A DNA stretch of 64,000 bases from Helicobacter bilis (GTDB lineage Bacteria > Campylobacterota > Campylobacteria > Campylobacterales > Helicobacteraceae). The stretch lies in the NCBI RefSeq assembly GCF_001999985.1, contig NZ_CP019645.1, positions 1,116,001 through 1,180,000 on the forward strand. The letters are read 5' to 3'. Below the pieces are notes generated by a model. It worked only from the letters and a program-made list of their open reading frames with translations, did no database searches and was not told the origin of the DNA. The position numbers and the translations under genes are program-made. This document shows positions 57,151 to 64,000 of this stretch, one piece after another (the stretch's first letter is position 1; every line of letters begins with the position of its first letter).

Positions 57151-58842
57151 CTACCCCTTTCTAATATCCCCAACCTTTTTGTTACGATGAAAGGTAATAG
57201 CAAATCTGTGAGCTTCATCGCGTAGCTTTTGTAAGAATTGAAGTCTGGGATCATTGGCTTGTAATCTAAACTCTACATGCTTTGAGCGGACAATATCTTT
57301 TGCATGTCCTTTTGCACGATAAGCTTTAGAATCTCTTTTTTCCTTTGCTATGGCTAATACACTCACTCTAGCCCCACTTGATTCTAGAATCTCTAAAGCG
57401 AGATTAATTTGAGCTAATCCACCATCAAGTAGCCATAGGCTTGGGGCTGGATTCTCATCAAAGCTTTTAGCGCGTCTTGTTAGCATTTCTCTCATTTGCG
57501 AATATTCATCTTTACCGCTTAGATTATAGTGTCTATATCCGGGTTTATAAAAATCATAATCTACATAGCTTACCATACCGCCTACGATAAAACTACTGCC
57601 ATGATGGCTTGTATCAAAGACCTCAATACTTGTAATCTCATGGTCTAGTGAAAAAAGCTCTTTAATCTCTTGCAATACTTGCTCTTGCTTTGCATATAGA
57701 TTTGTCTTATGTGTGAGTATATGCAGGGCATTTGTGCGTGCAAGTGTGGCAAGACGGAGTTTTTCACCTTTTTGCGGGGCAAATAGCTTATTAGCAAACT
57801 CTGGTATAGAATCTTTTAGTGTTTGCAAACTCTCTGTGCTAATATCAGCAAGGATAATGTCATCACAAAGTGTGCCTTCTTTTAGAATCTTTAGTAAAGC
57901 TTGAGTGTAAATCTCACATGCCAACTCTTCTCTTATCAACTCTTTTTGCGATGGGTTTTCTGCGTCATTTGTCATATTTGGTTTTACAAACTGATGATGT
58001 GTGCTTACGACCTTACCATCTCTTACAAATAGCTTAAATAATATCGCATTACTGCCTTGCAATACAAAGCTATACACATCAGCGTTATAAAGCTTTTTCA
58101 TATCCACCGCACAAAATTTCGTAGTCTCTTGTAAGACATCAATGCAATCTTTACATATCTTTGCTTGTTCAAAAAGCTCTTTTTCTGCAAATGAAAGCAT
58201 GCTAGATTCTAGAATCTTTTGCATTTTACTTGTATTTTTCATAAGTATTATGGCTTGTTGTATATATGAGTCATACTCTGCTTTTGTGTTAGAATCTTTT
58301 ATGCTGCATACGCCAAGGCATTTGCCTATTTGATAATAAAGGCATGGTTTTTTGCCTTTGAGACAACTTGCCTGTTGGACTATGGGGAAAAGCTCATAAA
58401 GGCTTTGTAATATCTCTTTTGCACCCTTTGGATATGGACCAAAATAGAGTGTATCTTTATGCTTTATGATACGCCTTGTGATACTAAATCTAGGGTAGCA
58501 GTCATTAAGATTAATCGTAATATAGGGATATGTTTTATCATCGCGTAAGAGAATGTTGTATTTTGGATTCTGTGATTTTATGAATGAGTTTTCAAGGATA
58601 AGGGCTTCATGTTCGTTTGCTACAATGATTGTGTGAATGTGTGCGATTTGTGCGACCATGTGCTGGATTCTAAGGCTATTTTTTGGATTTGGACTGCATT
58701 CTTTTGTGAAGTAGCTTTTCACTCTTTTTTTAAGATTCTTTGCTTTGCCCACATAGAGTAATTTATCGTCTTTATCATAGTATTGATAGATTCCGGGTTC
58801 ATTTGGAATCTTTTGTAGTTGTGATTGCAGGGTATTATCCAT
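57151..58842 (-). CDS. uvrC: Excinuclease ABC subunit C
   Basis: UvrC makes the two incisions in nucleotide excision repair. The GIY-YIG nuclease lies at residues 14-45 (PGIYQYYDKD and LLYVGKAKNLKKRVKSYF), a cysteine region around CLKGKKPCLYYQIGKCLGVC, the UVR motif near residue 205, and the RNase H-like domain from about 375 (IEVFDTSHHGSSFIVGGMVS, WLLDGGLAQ). The protein ends at 563 residues, shortly after HRFAITFHRNKKVGD, so a C-terminal helix-hairpin-helix domain of the E. coli type is not present. Confidence 0.96.
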   Translation of the reverse strand: MDNTLQSQLQKIPNEPGIYQYYDKDDKLLYVGKAKNLKKRVKSYFTKECSPNPKNSLRIQHMVAQIAHIHTIIVANEHEALILENSFIKSQNPKYNILLRDDKTYPYITINLNDCYPRFSITRRIIKHKDTLYFGPYPKGAKEILQSLYELFPIVQQASCLKGKKPCLYYQIGKCLGVCSIKDSNTKAEYDSYIQQAIILMKNTSKMQKILESSMLSFAEKELFEQAKICKDCIDVLQETTKFCAVDMKKLYNADVYSFVLQGSNAILFKLFVRDGKVVSTHHQFVKPNMTNDAENPSQKELIREELACEIYTQALLKILKEGTLCDDIILADISTESLQTLKDSIPEFANKLFAPQKGEKLRLATLARTNALHILTHKTNLYAKQEQVLQEIKELFSLDHEITSIEVFDTSHHGSSFIVGGMVSYVDYDFYKPGYRHYNLSGKDEYSQMREMLTRRAKSFDENPAPSLWLLDGGLAQINLALEILESSGARVSVLAIAKEKRDSKAYRAKGHAKDIVRSKHVEFRLQANDPRLQFLQKLRDEAHRFAITFHRNKKVGDIRKG

Positions 58843-59273
58843 AGAGTTCCTTTGTGTGCTTACTTCTTTGGTTGTATCTGTAATGGAGATAAAATTAGAA
58901 ACTTATATTGTAGCATTTTAATGCATATTCATAGAGGGTTTAAAATTCATGTCTTTGCTTGTTGCATGTTATTATTAACATGCTCTAGCGATTGTGTATT
59001 TACGCTATCGCCTTATTTTGTTTTTTTTTTTTTGCGAAAAGTGTGTGGGGTTGTTTTAACTTGCAAAATAATTGTTTTGCCTTCCTTATTTTAATACAAT
59101 GAATACATTAAACCTATAAATACCAGCATTTAAAAAGATTTGTTATAATCCACCATCCTTTAAACCTGTATTGCTTGGGAACACTACAGGTTGGCATAAC
59201 GGCATATAAAACATAGGGCAATTTTGGATTTTTGTTATTGTAAGGTTAAACAAAATATTCTTACTTAAAATCC
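58843..59273. other. Divergent intergenic region between uvrC and the ABC permease
   Basis: It contains a T13 tract (59021-59033), a -10 box (TTGTTATAAT ending at 59149) and an 8-bp hairpin (AACCTGTA/TACAGGTT at 59163-59192) in the leader of the permease gene. The plus-strand reading frame across 58825-59094 shows no protein-like features. Confidence 0.5.
59021..59033 (+). repeat. T13 tract upstream of uvrC and the ABC permease
   Basis: Thirteen T residues about 180 bases before uvrC and 120 bases before the -10 box of the permease gene. Unlike the other two A/T tracts, it is not framed by clear -35 and -10 boxes. Confidence 0.85.
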
Positions 59274-59354
59274 ATGCTCCATACGAAAGCCGTAGTTTTA
59301 GGCATAATTACAAAAGGCATTAGAGAAGCATGCAAAAGAATTAAAGGCAGAAAA

Positions 59355-60494
59355 ATGACTTTTTTAGAGGTGGTTGGTAAAGAATTAAAGGCAGTATTTA
59401 GCAATATCACGATTGTTTTTGTGGTATTTGTGGGATCACTGCTTTATGTATTCTTATATCCTACACCCTATTATGCAGATGTGGTGCGTAAGCAAAAAAT
59501 TGTAGTCCTTGATTTAGACAATACAAAGCTTTCAAAAGATTTCATTTTCCTTGTAAATGCGAGTGAGAATCTGCAAGTAGAACATGTCGTGTATTCTTTA
59601 AAAGCGGCAAAAGACATGCTTGAGAGAAGTGAAGTCTATGGGCAGTTAAGTATCCCCAAAGGTTTTGAATCTAATATGTATAAAGGTGTGCCAACTACAC
59701 TTTTATATCGTGCGAATGCGTCCTATTTTTTGATATATGGCACGATTATTGAGGGCTTAAATGAAGTGGGAAATTACTGGAGCAATGAGATTAAACTCAA
59801 AGCAAAAGCCCTAAAGGGTGAAATCAACATTGGTGATGATACGACACTTGTAAGGTTTGATTCTATACCGCTTTTTAATCCTTCAGTAGGCTACATTAAT
59901 TACGCTTTAGCGGCTATCTTGGTATTTATCCTACATCAAACGCTTATCGCTGGGATTATGATACAAGGGGCAAGTCAAAATAAAGCCCATGAAAATCACG
60001 AGAAACACTACTTTAACACCGCACCTTTAAGCTATGTTTTATGGGCTAGAATCTTTGTGTTTAGCGGTATTTATGTCGTGCTGTTTTTGCTTTATTTTGG
60101 TGTGTTTTTTAAGATTTATGGTATCCATACGACTGCGAATCCTTTTGATTTTTGGTTCTTTGGATTGATGTTTATTGCAAGTTGTGCGGCATTTGGTATG
60201 TTTCTTAGCACTTTTATAAGTGATAGCGCCTTGCCAACGCAGATTATACTTATATCATCGCTACCGCTTGTGTTTATGATGGGCTTTATCTATCCTGTTA
60301 TGCTATTGCCGCAAGTCTTACAATGGCTTGTGAATCTTATCCCTGCATATCATGGTATTAATGGCTTTATACGGCTCAATCAAATGGGCGATAGTTTGCA
60401 TAATATCATGCCAAATTTCTATGCCCTAGCTTTAATCTTTTGTGTATGCTTTGTGTTAAGTTATGTAAGATTTAAGAAGAAGTTTAAGCGTTAA
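59355..60494 (+). CDS. ABC-2 type transporter permease (YhhJ-like)
   Basis: The protein starts MTFLEVVGKELKAVFSN, followed by one membrane helix, a periplasmic domain of about 150 residues (VLDLDNTKLSKDFIF, then YGQLSIPKGFE) and five C-terminal helices. These are features of ABC2_membrane_3 permeases that export drugs or other compounds together with an adaptor and an ATPase, none of which is adjacent here. The start at 59355 (AAGG seven bases before) is preferred to an ATG at 59274 that lacks a ribosome site. It overlaps the converging next gene by 4 bases. Confidence 0.82.
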   Translation: MTFLEVVGKELKAVFSNITIVFVVFVGSLLYVFLYPTPYYADVVRKQKIVVLDLDNTKLSKDFIFLVNASENLQVEHVVYSLKAAKDMLERSEVYGQLSIPKGFESNMYKGVPTTLLYRANASYFLIYGTIIEGLNEVGNYWSNEIKLKAKALKGEINIGDDTTLVRFDSIPLFNPSVGYINYALAAILVFILHQTLIAGIMIQGASQNKAHENHEKHYFNTAPLSYVLWARIFVFSGIYVVLFLLYFGVFFKIYGIHTTANPFDFWFFGLMFIASCAAFGMFLSTFISDSALPTQIILISSLPLVFMMGFIYPVMLLPQVLQWLVNLIPAYHGINGFIRLNQMGDSLHNIMPNFYALALIFCVCFVLSYVRFKKKFKR

Positions 60495-61273
60495 TTGTTT
60501 GCTTTGTGATGTGAATGGCTATGAGAATCTATATTTGGCATTTGTGTGTCATTATGCTTTTCATGCGACATGCTGTCGTGGCTTTCATGGTGCATAGGAT
60601 TATGCCCTTGCAGTAGTTGCACGCCTTTATAGACATTACTAAATGCAAAATAGCTCATAATGATAAATGCAACATACAAAAACACACGCCGCATTGTAGA
60701 ATGGAAAAGTTGTTGGCTAAAAAAGCCCACAAGAAATAAGGGCAAAAAAGTCCCAAGAGAAAAGATAAACATACTAAGCATAGCATGCCATACACTTAGA
60801 GAATCTGCGGCTTTAATAGCAAACATATACACAAGATGGCAGGGCAGCAAGCCATTTAAGATTCCAATAACAAAGAATCCCGCAATACTTTTTGAATGCA
60901 GGGCATTGTGAAAAGCCTTTTTATACCATGCGTAATTGCCGCTAGGGGTTACATTCCCAAGCATTTTAGGATAGAAAGTGATAATAAGGGCGGTGATAAA
61001 TAGCAAAATCCCAAGCACAATAAAAATAATCGCCTTTGCAGTTTGACTGAATCCAAAGCTTTTTCCAATAAACACAAAGCACAAGCCAATAAACATATAA
61101 CTACACATTCGCCCAAAAAAATAGAGTATATTTGCAAGGGCTTGTAGTATCTTTGAGCTATCAAACTGCCGCATATTTAGCCCCACGACAATCCCACCAC
61201 ACATGCCGACACAATGAGAAAGAGAGGCAAAAAAAGCCGCACTAAGCAATAAAAGATAATCATGAAAATTCAT
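60491..61273 (-). CDS. SafE/DsbD-like membrane protein with a histidine-rich tail
   Basis: Six or more membrane helices, with SLSHCVGMCGGIVVGL in the first and GILNGLLPCHLVYM in the middle, place it in the TauE/SafE or DsbD_2/UreH-like group, whose paired cysteine motifs often serve metal or redox transport. The C-terminal 35 residues are rich in histidine and methionine (NPMHHESHDSMSHEKHNDTQ, then HSHSHH), suggesting binding of copper or nickel. A link to cytochrome oxidase copper supply is possible but not shown. The strong promoter at 61671-61699 points towards it from about 400 bases upstream. Confidence 0.75.
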   Translation of the reverse strand: MNFHDYLLLLSAAFFASLSHCVGMCGGIVVGLNMRQFDSSKILQALANILYFFGRMCSYMFIGLCFVFIGKSFGFSQTAKAIIFIVLGILLFITALIITFYPKMLGNVTPSGNYAWYKKAFHNALHSKSIAGFFVIGILNGLLPCHLVYMFAIKAADSLSVWHAMLSMFIFSLGTFLPLFLVGFFSQQLFHSTMRRVFLYVAFIIMSYFAFSNVYKGVQLLQGHNPMHHESHDSMSHEKHNDTQMPNIDSHSHSHHKANN

Positions 61274-61469
61274 TTATTTCCTTTTGCAACATGGATTCTA
61301 AAGCTAGATTTAAAAGTTAGATTCTAAAAATTACTTGACATTATAGCAAAATTCCATTTTGCCTTTAGAAATAGCTTGTTTGTTGGGTTTAAATCTAATA
61401 AGCACAACTCGGATAATCACAAAGGGTTAAGATATGGGGTAAGAAATGTATATGTAAATTTAACTCATA

Positions 61470-61593
61470 AGCAATGTGGTGAGACAACCTATCCAAAGTA
61501 AAGGAGTTGAAAACTGCTAAAGGTTAGAACTTACATACTAAAAGCCAAAGGTTCTTGTAAAAGGTGTAATATAGGTTGCCTCACTACATTGCT
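61470..61593 (-). ncRNA. Candidate structured RNA or palindromic element
   Basis: Arms of 23 bases (61470-61492 and 61571-61593; AGCAATGTGGTGAGACAACC on the plus strand) pair with only two non-Watson-Crick positions. The 78-base interior can form two further hairpins (AGTT/AACT near 61505 and AGAAC/GTTCT near 61527-61555), giving a three-way junction. A promoter lies upstream on the minus strand. It may be a small RNA, a long leader of the SafE-like gene, or a non-autonomous mobile element. It does not match 6S, SRP, tmRNA or RNase P consensus segments that I know. Confidence 0.45.
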
Positions 61594-61670
61594 TTCAGAA
61601 TCTTTTATGATAAATAAATTTGTATCACGCTATATAATACTAAATTTAAGCTCGAAACCTCGCCGTCGGC

Positions 61671-61699
61671 ATTATATCAAAAAAAAAAAAACAAATCAA
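61671..61699 (-). promoter_or_regulatory. Sigma-70 promoter with T13 in a 17-base spacer
   Basis: On the minus strand TTGATT (61699-61694), a 17-base spacer containing 13 T (61691-61679), and a perfect TATAAT (61676-61671) form a near-consensus promoter. The expected transcript starts near GCCGACGGCG at about 61664 and runs through the inverted repeat towards the gene ending at 60491. Slippage of the T tract would change the spacer from its optimal length. Confidence 0.7.
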
Positions 61700-61943
61700 G
61701 GGAAAACTACAAATTGTAACATATTGTTTAATGTTTTGTAATATCCATGATGTTTTCATAACTGCTGTGCGATTTGTTAAGAGATTTCAATAGCAGAAAC
61801 GACATGCTATTTGATAGAAAATACAATCATAGCCACCCTCTATCAAATAAGTTAAAAGAAGAGTTGAAGTTGAAATATATTTGCTATGGTTTTATCACAC
61901 TATATTCAGTGGGCTTGTAAAATCACCCTCTTGTAAAATCACT

Positions 61944-63761
61944 CTAGCGTGTAAAAAGTGTTTTGCTAAAATTTCTTATATGCCCCTTTAATCTTTTATG
62001 CAGTGAATCTTTTGTGTTGTTTTCATGGAGTTTATGTGAAATAAATGCTTTCATATAAGGATTTAGCCACTCTCTGCCATCTTTTTGCACTCGATTACGC
62101 ATAAGGGCATAGGTTGGTGTCTCTAGTGTCGGAATAGCACCCAAAGTGAGAAAGGCATGTCCGTTATAGCAATGTGGCTCTTCACACTTTACACCAACAC
62201 AGGGAAGATTTAGGGCAGAAGTTATATCGCTAAAAATATTTTGAGATTTATTGCTTGAGTAACATTGTCTCATCACACCATTTCCCATATTAAAAGTATA
62301 TACCCATTTCCCTGCATGGCAATATTCCCTGCGTTTTTGCAAAAATATTGAGAGTTTAAATCTAAAAAGTTCAGAATCAAAGCCTGACCAAATCTTTTCA
62401 TGTTCTTCTTTTGTATATTTGGTTAAAATAGCCTTATTATTAGTTTCATCTCTTGCCACAGTGATATGCGGTAATGCTCCAAAAGTGTTAAGTGAAAAAT
62501 CCTTGATTTCATCAATATAGTCTATCAACTCATCATGTGGTGTAATCTCCACACTAAAAGAGCAACCAACATCTTGCATAAGCTTTACATTATCAACAAA
62601 AGTCATAAGCTTTTTTGTCCTTTTCAGCTCTAAATAATGGAAAGAAAACTTAAAGGCAAGTCGATAAAGCAAATCTTTTTGCAATGCAGCAAGTTTTTTA
62701 TATCGACTTGTCAATGTGCCATTTGTTACAACCCATACATAATGTCCCTCGTTTAATATTGCCTGTATTATATCAATGATATGCGGATGCAAAAGAGTTT
62801 CACCACCGCCACACATATTAAAGAGGCATGTCCCACCTAAACGCTCTTTGCTTAAGGCTTTTGCAATGTGTTCTGGACTATACTCAAATTTAGGCGGCTT
62901 ATTAAACCAAAGATTTTGCTGTGTGATATAGCAATATTGACATTTAAGATTACAAGAAGTAATGGGAATATAAGCATCAAAAAATGTTTTTATAGAATCT
63001 GTTGTAAAGCTTTTTAATTCTATATCGTGTAAAACTTCTGGGAAGTTTGGCGTATGTGTAGTTTGCGTTTGAGTGTAAATGTCGTGTAAAAATTGTTGCG
63101 TTTGTTTGTCTAGTAAAGTGCATTCGTGTGTATATAGAATAAGGTGTCTAGCGAGATTTTCTTTTTCTATATCTTTCTTTTCTAAAGATTCTATACGCGT
63201 AAAACTTTTGTAAAAAGAAATGCTTGTGTCTATGTCTTTATAACTTTGATTCTTATTGATGAAGTAGATTTGATTGGAATCTAAATAATAGCTTTTATTT
63301 TCTCCATTGACCGCTATATCTCGTGTTAAGAAACCAGAAATGCCGAACTTCCCTAAAGATTCTAAAGCTGTTTTTGACCCCGAAAAACAATGAAGCCTAA
63401 GTGCTAAACATACTTCTTTGTGTCCTGTTATACGCTCTATTTCTTGCAAAAAGATTCTATAATCTTTTTCAATATTTTCTGTTTCTGTATTATATCTGCT
63501 ACTCTCATTCTTCCCATGAAAGCCAAATTTTAACCAATGCTTATTTTCTAAAAACTCTTTTACATATTTATTTGTAGTCTTTTGCAAACTAAAATTATTA
63601 TATTCAATAAAACAAAAAAGGCTTATGCAAGCATTATATTTCTTATGTAGTTCTTTTAGAAAAGAAAAATATGGAGATTGAAAAAGGCTTGTATAGCTAT
63701 TCATTGTTATATCTTTAAACATATCCATGCAGTCATCAACTGAAAAATGAATTATATACAT
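61944..63761 (-). CDS. Fusion of a polysaccharide-deacetylase-like domain and a radical SAM enzyme
   Basis: Residues 1-235 look like an atypical NodB/WbmS-type deacetylase fold: IIHFSVDDCMDMF (aspartate pair), LKFGFHGKNESSRY, LRLHCFSGS and LILYTHECT. From about residue 262 a radical SAM domain follows with the cluster motif CNLKCQYC (PITSCNLKCQYCYITQQ), GGGETLLHP and VVTNGTLTSR. The C-terminal part has further cysteines (CHAGKW, RQCYSS, CVGVKCEEPHCYNG) that may hold an auxiliary cluster. It overlaps the upstream gene by 10 bases. A role in modifying a surface glycan is an inference. Confidence 0.72.
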   Translation of the reverse strand: MYIIHFSVDDCMDMFKDITMNSYTSLFQSPYFSFLKELHKKYNACISLFCFIEYNNFSLQKTTNKYVKEFLENKHWLKFGFHGKNESSRYNTETENIEKDYRIFLQEIERITGHKEVCLALRLHCFSGSKTALESLGKFGISGFLTRDIAVNGENKSYYLDSNQIYFINKNQSYKDIDTSISFYKSFTRIESLEKKDIEKENLARHLILYTHECTLLDKQTQQFLHDIYTQTQTTHTPNFPEVLHDIELKSFTTDSIKTFFDAYIPITSCNLKCQYCYITQQNLWFNKPPKFEYSPEHIAKALSKERLGGTCLFNMCGGGETLLHPHIIDIIQAILNEGHYVWVVTNGTLTSRYKKLAALQKDLLYRLAFKFSFHYLELKRTKKLMTFVDNVKLMQDVGCSFSVEITPHDELIDYIDEIKDFSLNTFGALPHITVARDETNNKAILTKYTKEEHEKIWSGFDSELFRFKLSIFLQKRREYCHAGKWVYTFNMGNGVMRQCYSSNKSQNIFSDITSALNLPCVGVKCEEPHCYNGHAFLTLGAIPTLETPTYALMRNRVQKDGREWLNPYMKAFISHKLHENNTKDSLHKRLKGHIRNFSKTLFTR

Positions 63762-64000
63762 GAAATCTCTCCTTCTTTATAAAATTGATTGAATGTTGTG
63801 TAAAAAACATTTGCAAGATCTATAGTATCCTCACATGATTCTATATTTAAAAATTGCATAATTTTTGATTGTATTGCATGTATATTATCGCTTGGATTTA
63901 CCTTATAAATCCATGTTAGCTCTTGTAGCCACTCATATCCATACGAAATTTTATGATCAAGTGAAGGGAACACAATGCAAGGGGTCTTTGTAATGTATGA
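63752..64000 (-). CDS. C-terminal part of an unrecognised gene (runs off the window)
   Basis: The open frame enters from beyond base 64000 and gives 82 visible residues (KTPCIVFPSLDHKISYGYEW, then NIHAIQSKIMQFLNIESCED and a final GEISCI). No stop separates the window edge from the end, so this is a partial gene rather than a small one. I recognise no family. It is the upstream partner, by a 10-base overlap, of the deacetylase-radical SAM gene. Confidence 0.6.
   Translation of the reverse strand, partial: SYITKTPCIVFPSLDHKISYGYEWLQELTWIYKVNPSDNIHAIQSKIMQFLNIESCEDTIDLANVFYTTFNQFYKEGEISCI

Larger units (their letters stand above)
61274..61943. other. Long intergenic region with promoter and large inverted repeat
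   Basis: The 670 bases hold no credible protein gene. They contain the T13-spacer promoter (61671-61699, minus strand) and the 23-bp inverted repeat (61470-61593), described separately. Confidence 0.6.

Noticed and set aside
58825-59094. An 89-codon plus-strand reading frame between uvrC and the ABC permease.
   Set aside because: It overlaps the uvrC start on the other strand, crosses the T13 tract, has no ribosome site and shows no protein-like composition.
61470-61593. The inverted repeat considered as a retron or integron attC site.
   Set aside because: There is no reverse transcriptase or integrase gene nearby and the attC core sequences are absent.
61640-61670. GC-rich GCCGACGGCGAGGTTTCGAG (minus strand) considered as part of a tRNA.
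   Set aside because: No acceptor stem, anticodon arm or CCA end can be folded around it; its place just after a TATAAT fits a transcript start better.

Overview
The window looks like a chromosomal segment of a Helicobacter species, probably of the enterohepatic group (Campylobacterota). It is AT-rich. It carries a sheathed-flagellum type FlaB flagellin, a FliA-FliM-FliY flagellar block, RpoN with GG-N10-GC promoters, a quinone-linked PyrD next to an M16 protease, a secG-frr-pyrE operon, an Hcp-type Sel1-repeat protein, a diheme cytochrome c peroxidase and an HP0894-like YafQ toxin pair. The species assignment is inference from gene content and order; no rRNA or tRNA gene was recognised.

Layout. 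1-6.2 kb: housekeeping (M16 protease, pyrD, LOS heptosyltransferase, an outer-membrane barrel, agmatine deiminase, tsaD). 6.4-12.9 kb: Sel1-repeat protein, a flagellar rod/hook protein with a sigma-54 promoter, rpoN, a pseudopilin and a chemoreceptor. 13.3-14.9 kb: a phase-variable gene switched off by a 15-nt G/C tract. 15.1-18.1 kb: fliY-fliM-fliA and a small membrane gene. 18.3-19.7 kb: azlC and a MerR regulator broken by a stop codon. 19.7-25.4 kb: an operon of three multidomain fusion proteins of likely surface-glycan function, apparently driven by a promoter with A13 in its spacer. 25.7-32.6 kb: a Lol-type permease, two poorly known genes, flaB and ispH. 32.8-39.5 kb: a phase-variable Type IIG restriction-modification gene (in frame), a toxin-antitoxin pair lying between the gene's tail and a second, degenerate copy of that tail, and a frameshifted pentapeptide-repeat gene. 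39.5-50.4 kb: SMR pump, ccpA, an efflux outer-membrane protein plus adaptor without its ABC partner, a helicase, two periplasmic unknowns and secG-frr-pyrE. 50.4-55.6 kb: three tandem family-2 glycosyltransferase paralogues, each with a poly-G tract (13, 13 and 12 G, so on, on, off). 55.7-64 kb: a lipase-like hydrolase, uvrC, an ABC-2 permease, a SafE-like membrane protein, a region with a strong promoter and a large inverted repeat, and a deacetylase-radical SAM fusion.

The main theme is contingency. Five G/C tracts lie in coding regions and three 13-nt A/T tracts lie between genes, two of them inside the -35/-10 spacers of good sigma-70 promoters. The G tracts of the restriction gene and the glycosyltransferases sit in low-complexity linkers that interrupt otherwise recognisable enzyme folds, and their flanking DNA is partly shared. 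The same linkers contain copies of a short dispersed repeat with inverted ends (TTGTCAT...ATGACAA), read in frame as protein; related copies lie in intergenic DNA. A duplicated restriction-gene tail gives a natural comparison of one site with and one without the element. I think this combination of in-frame repeat insertions and G-tracts that split enzyme domains is the most interesting system in the window.
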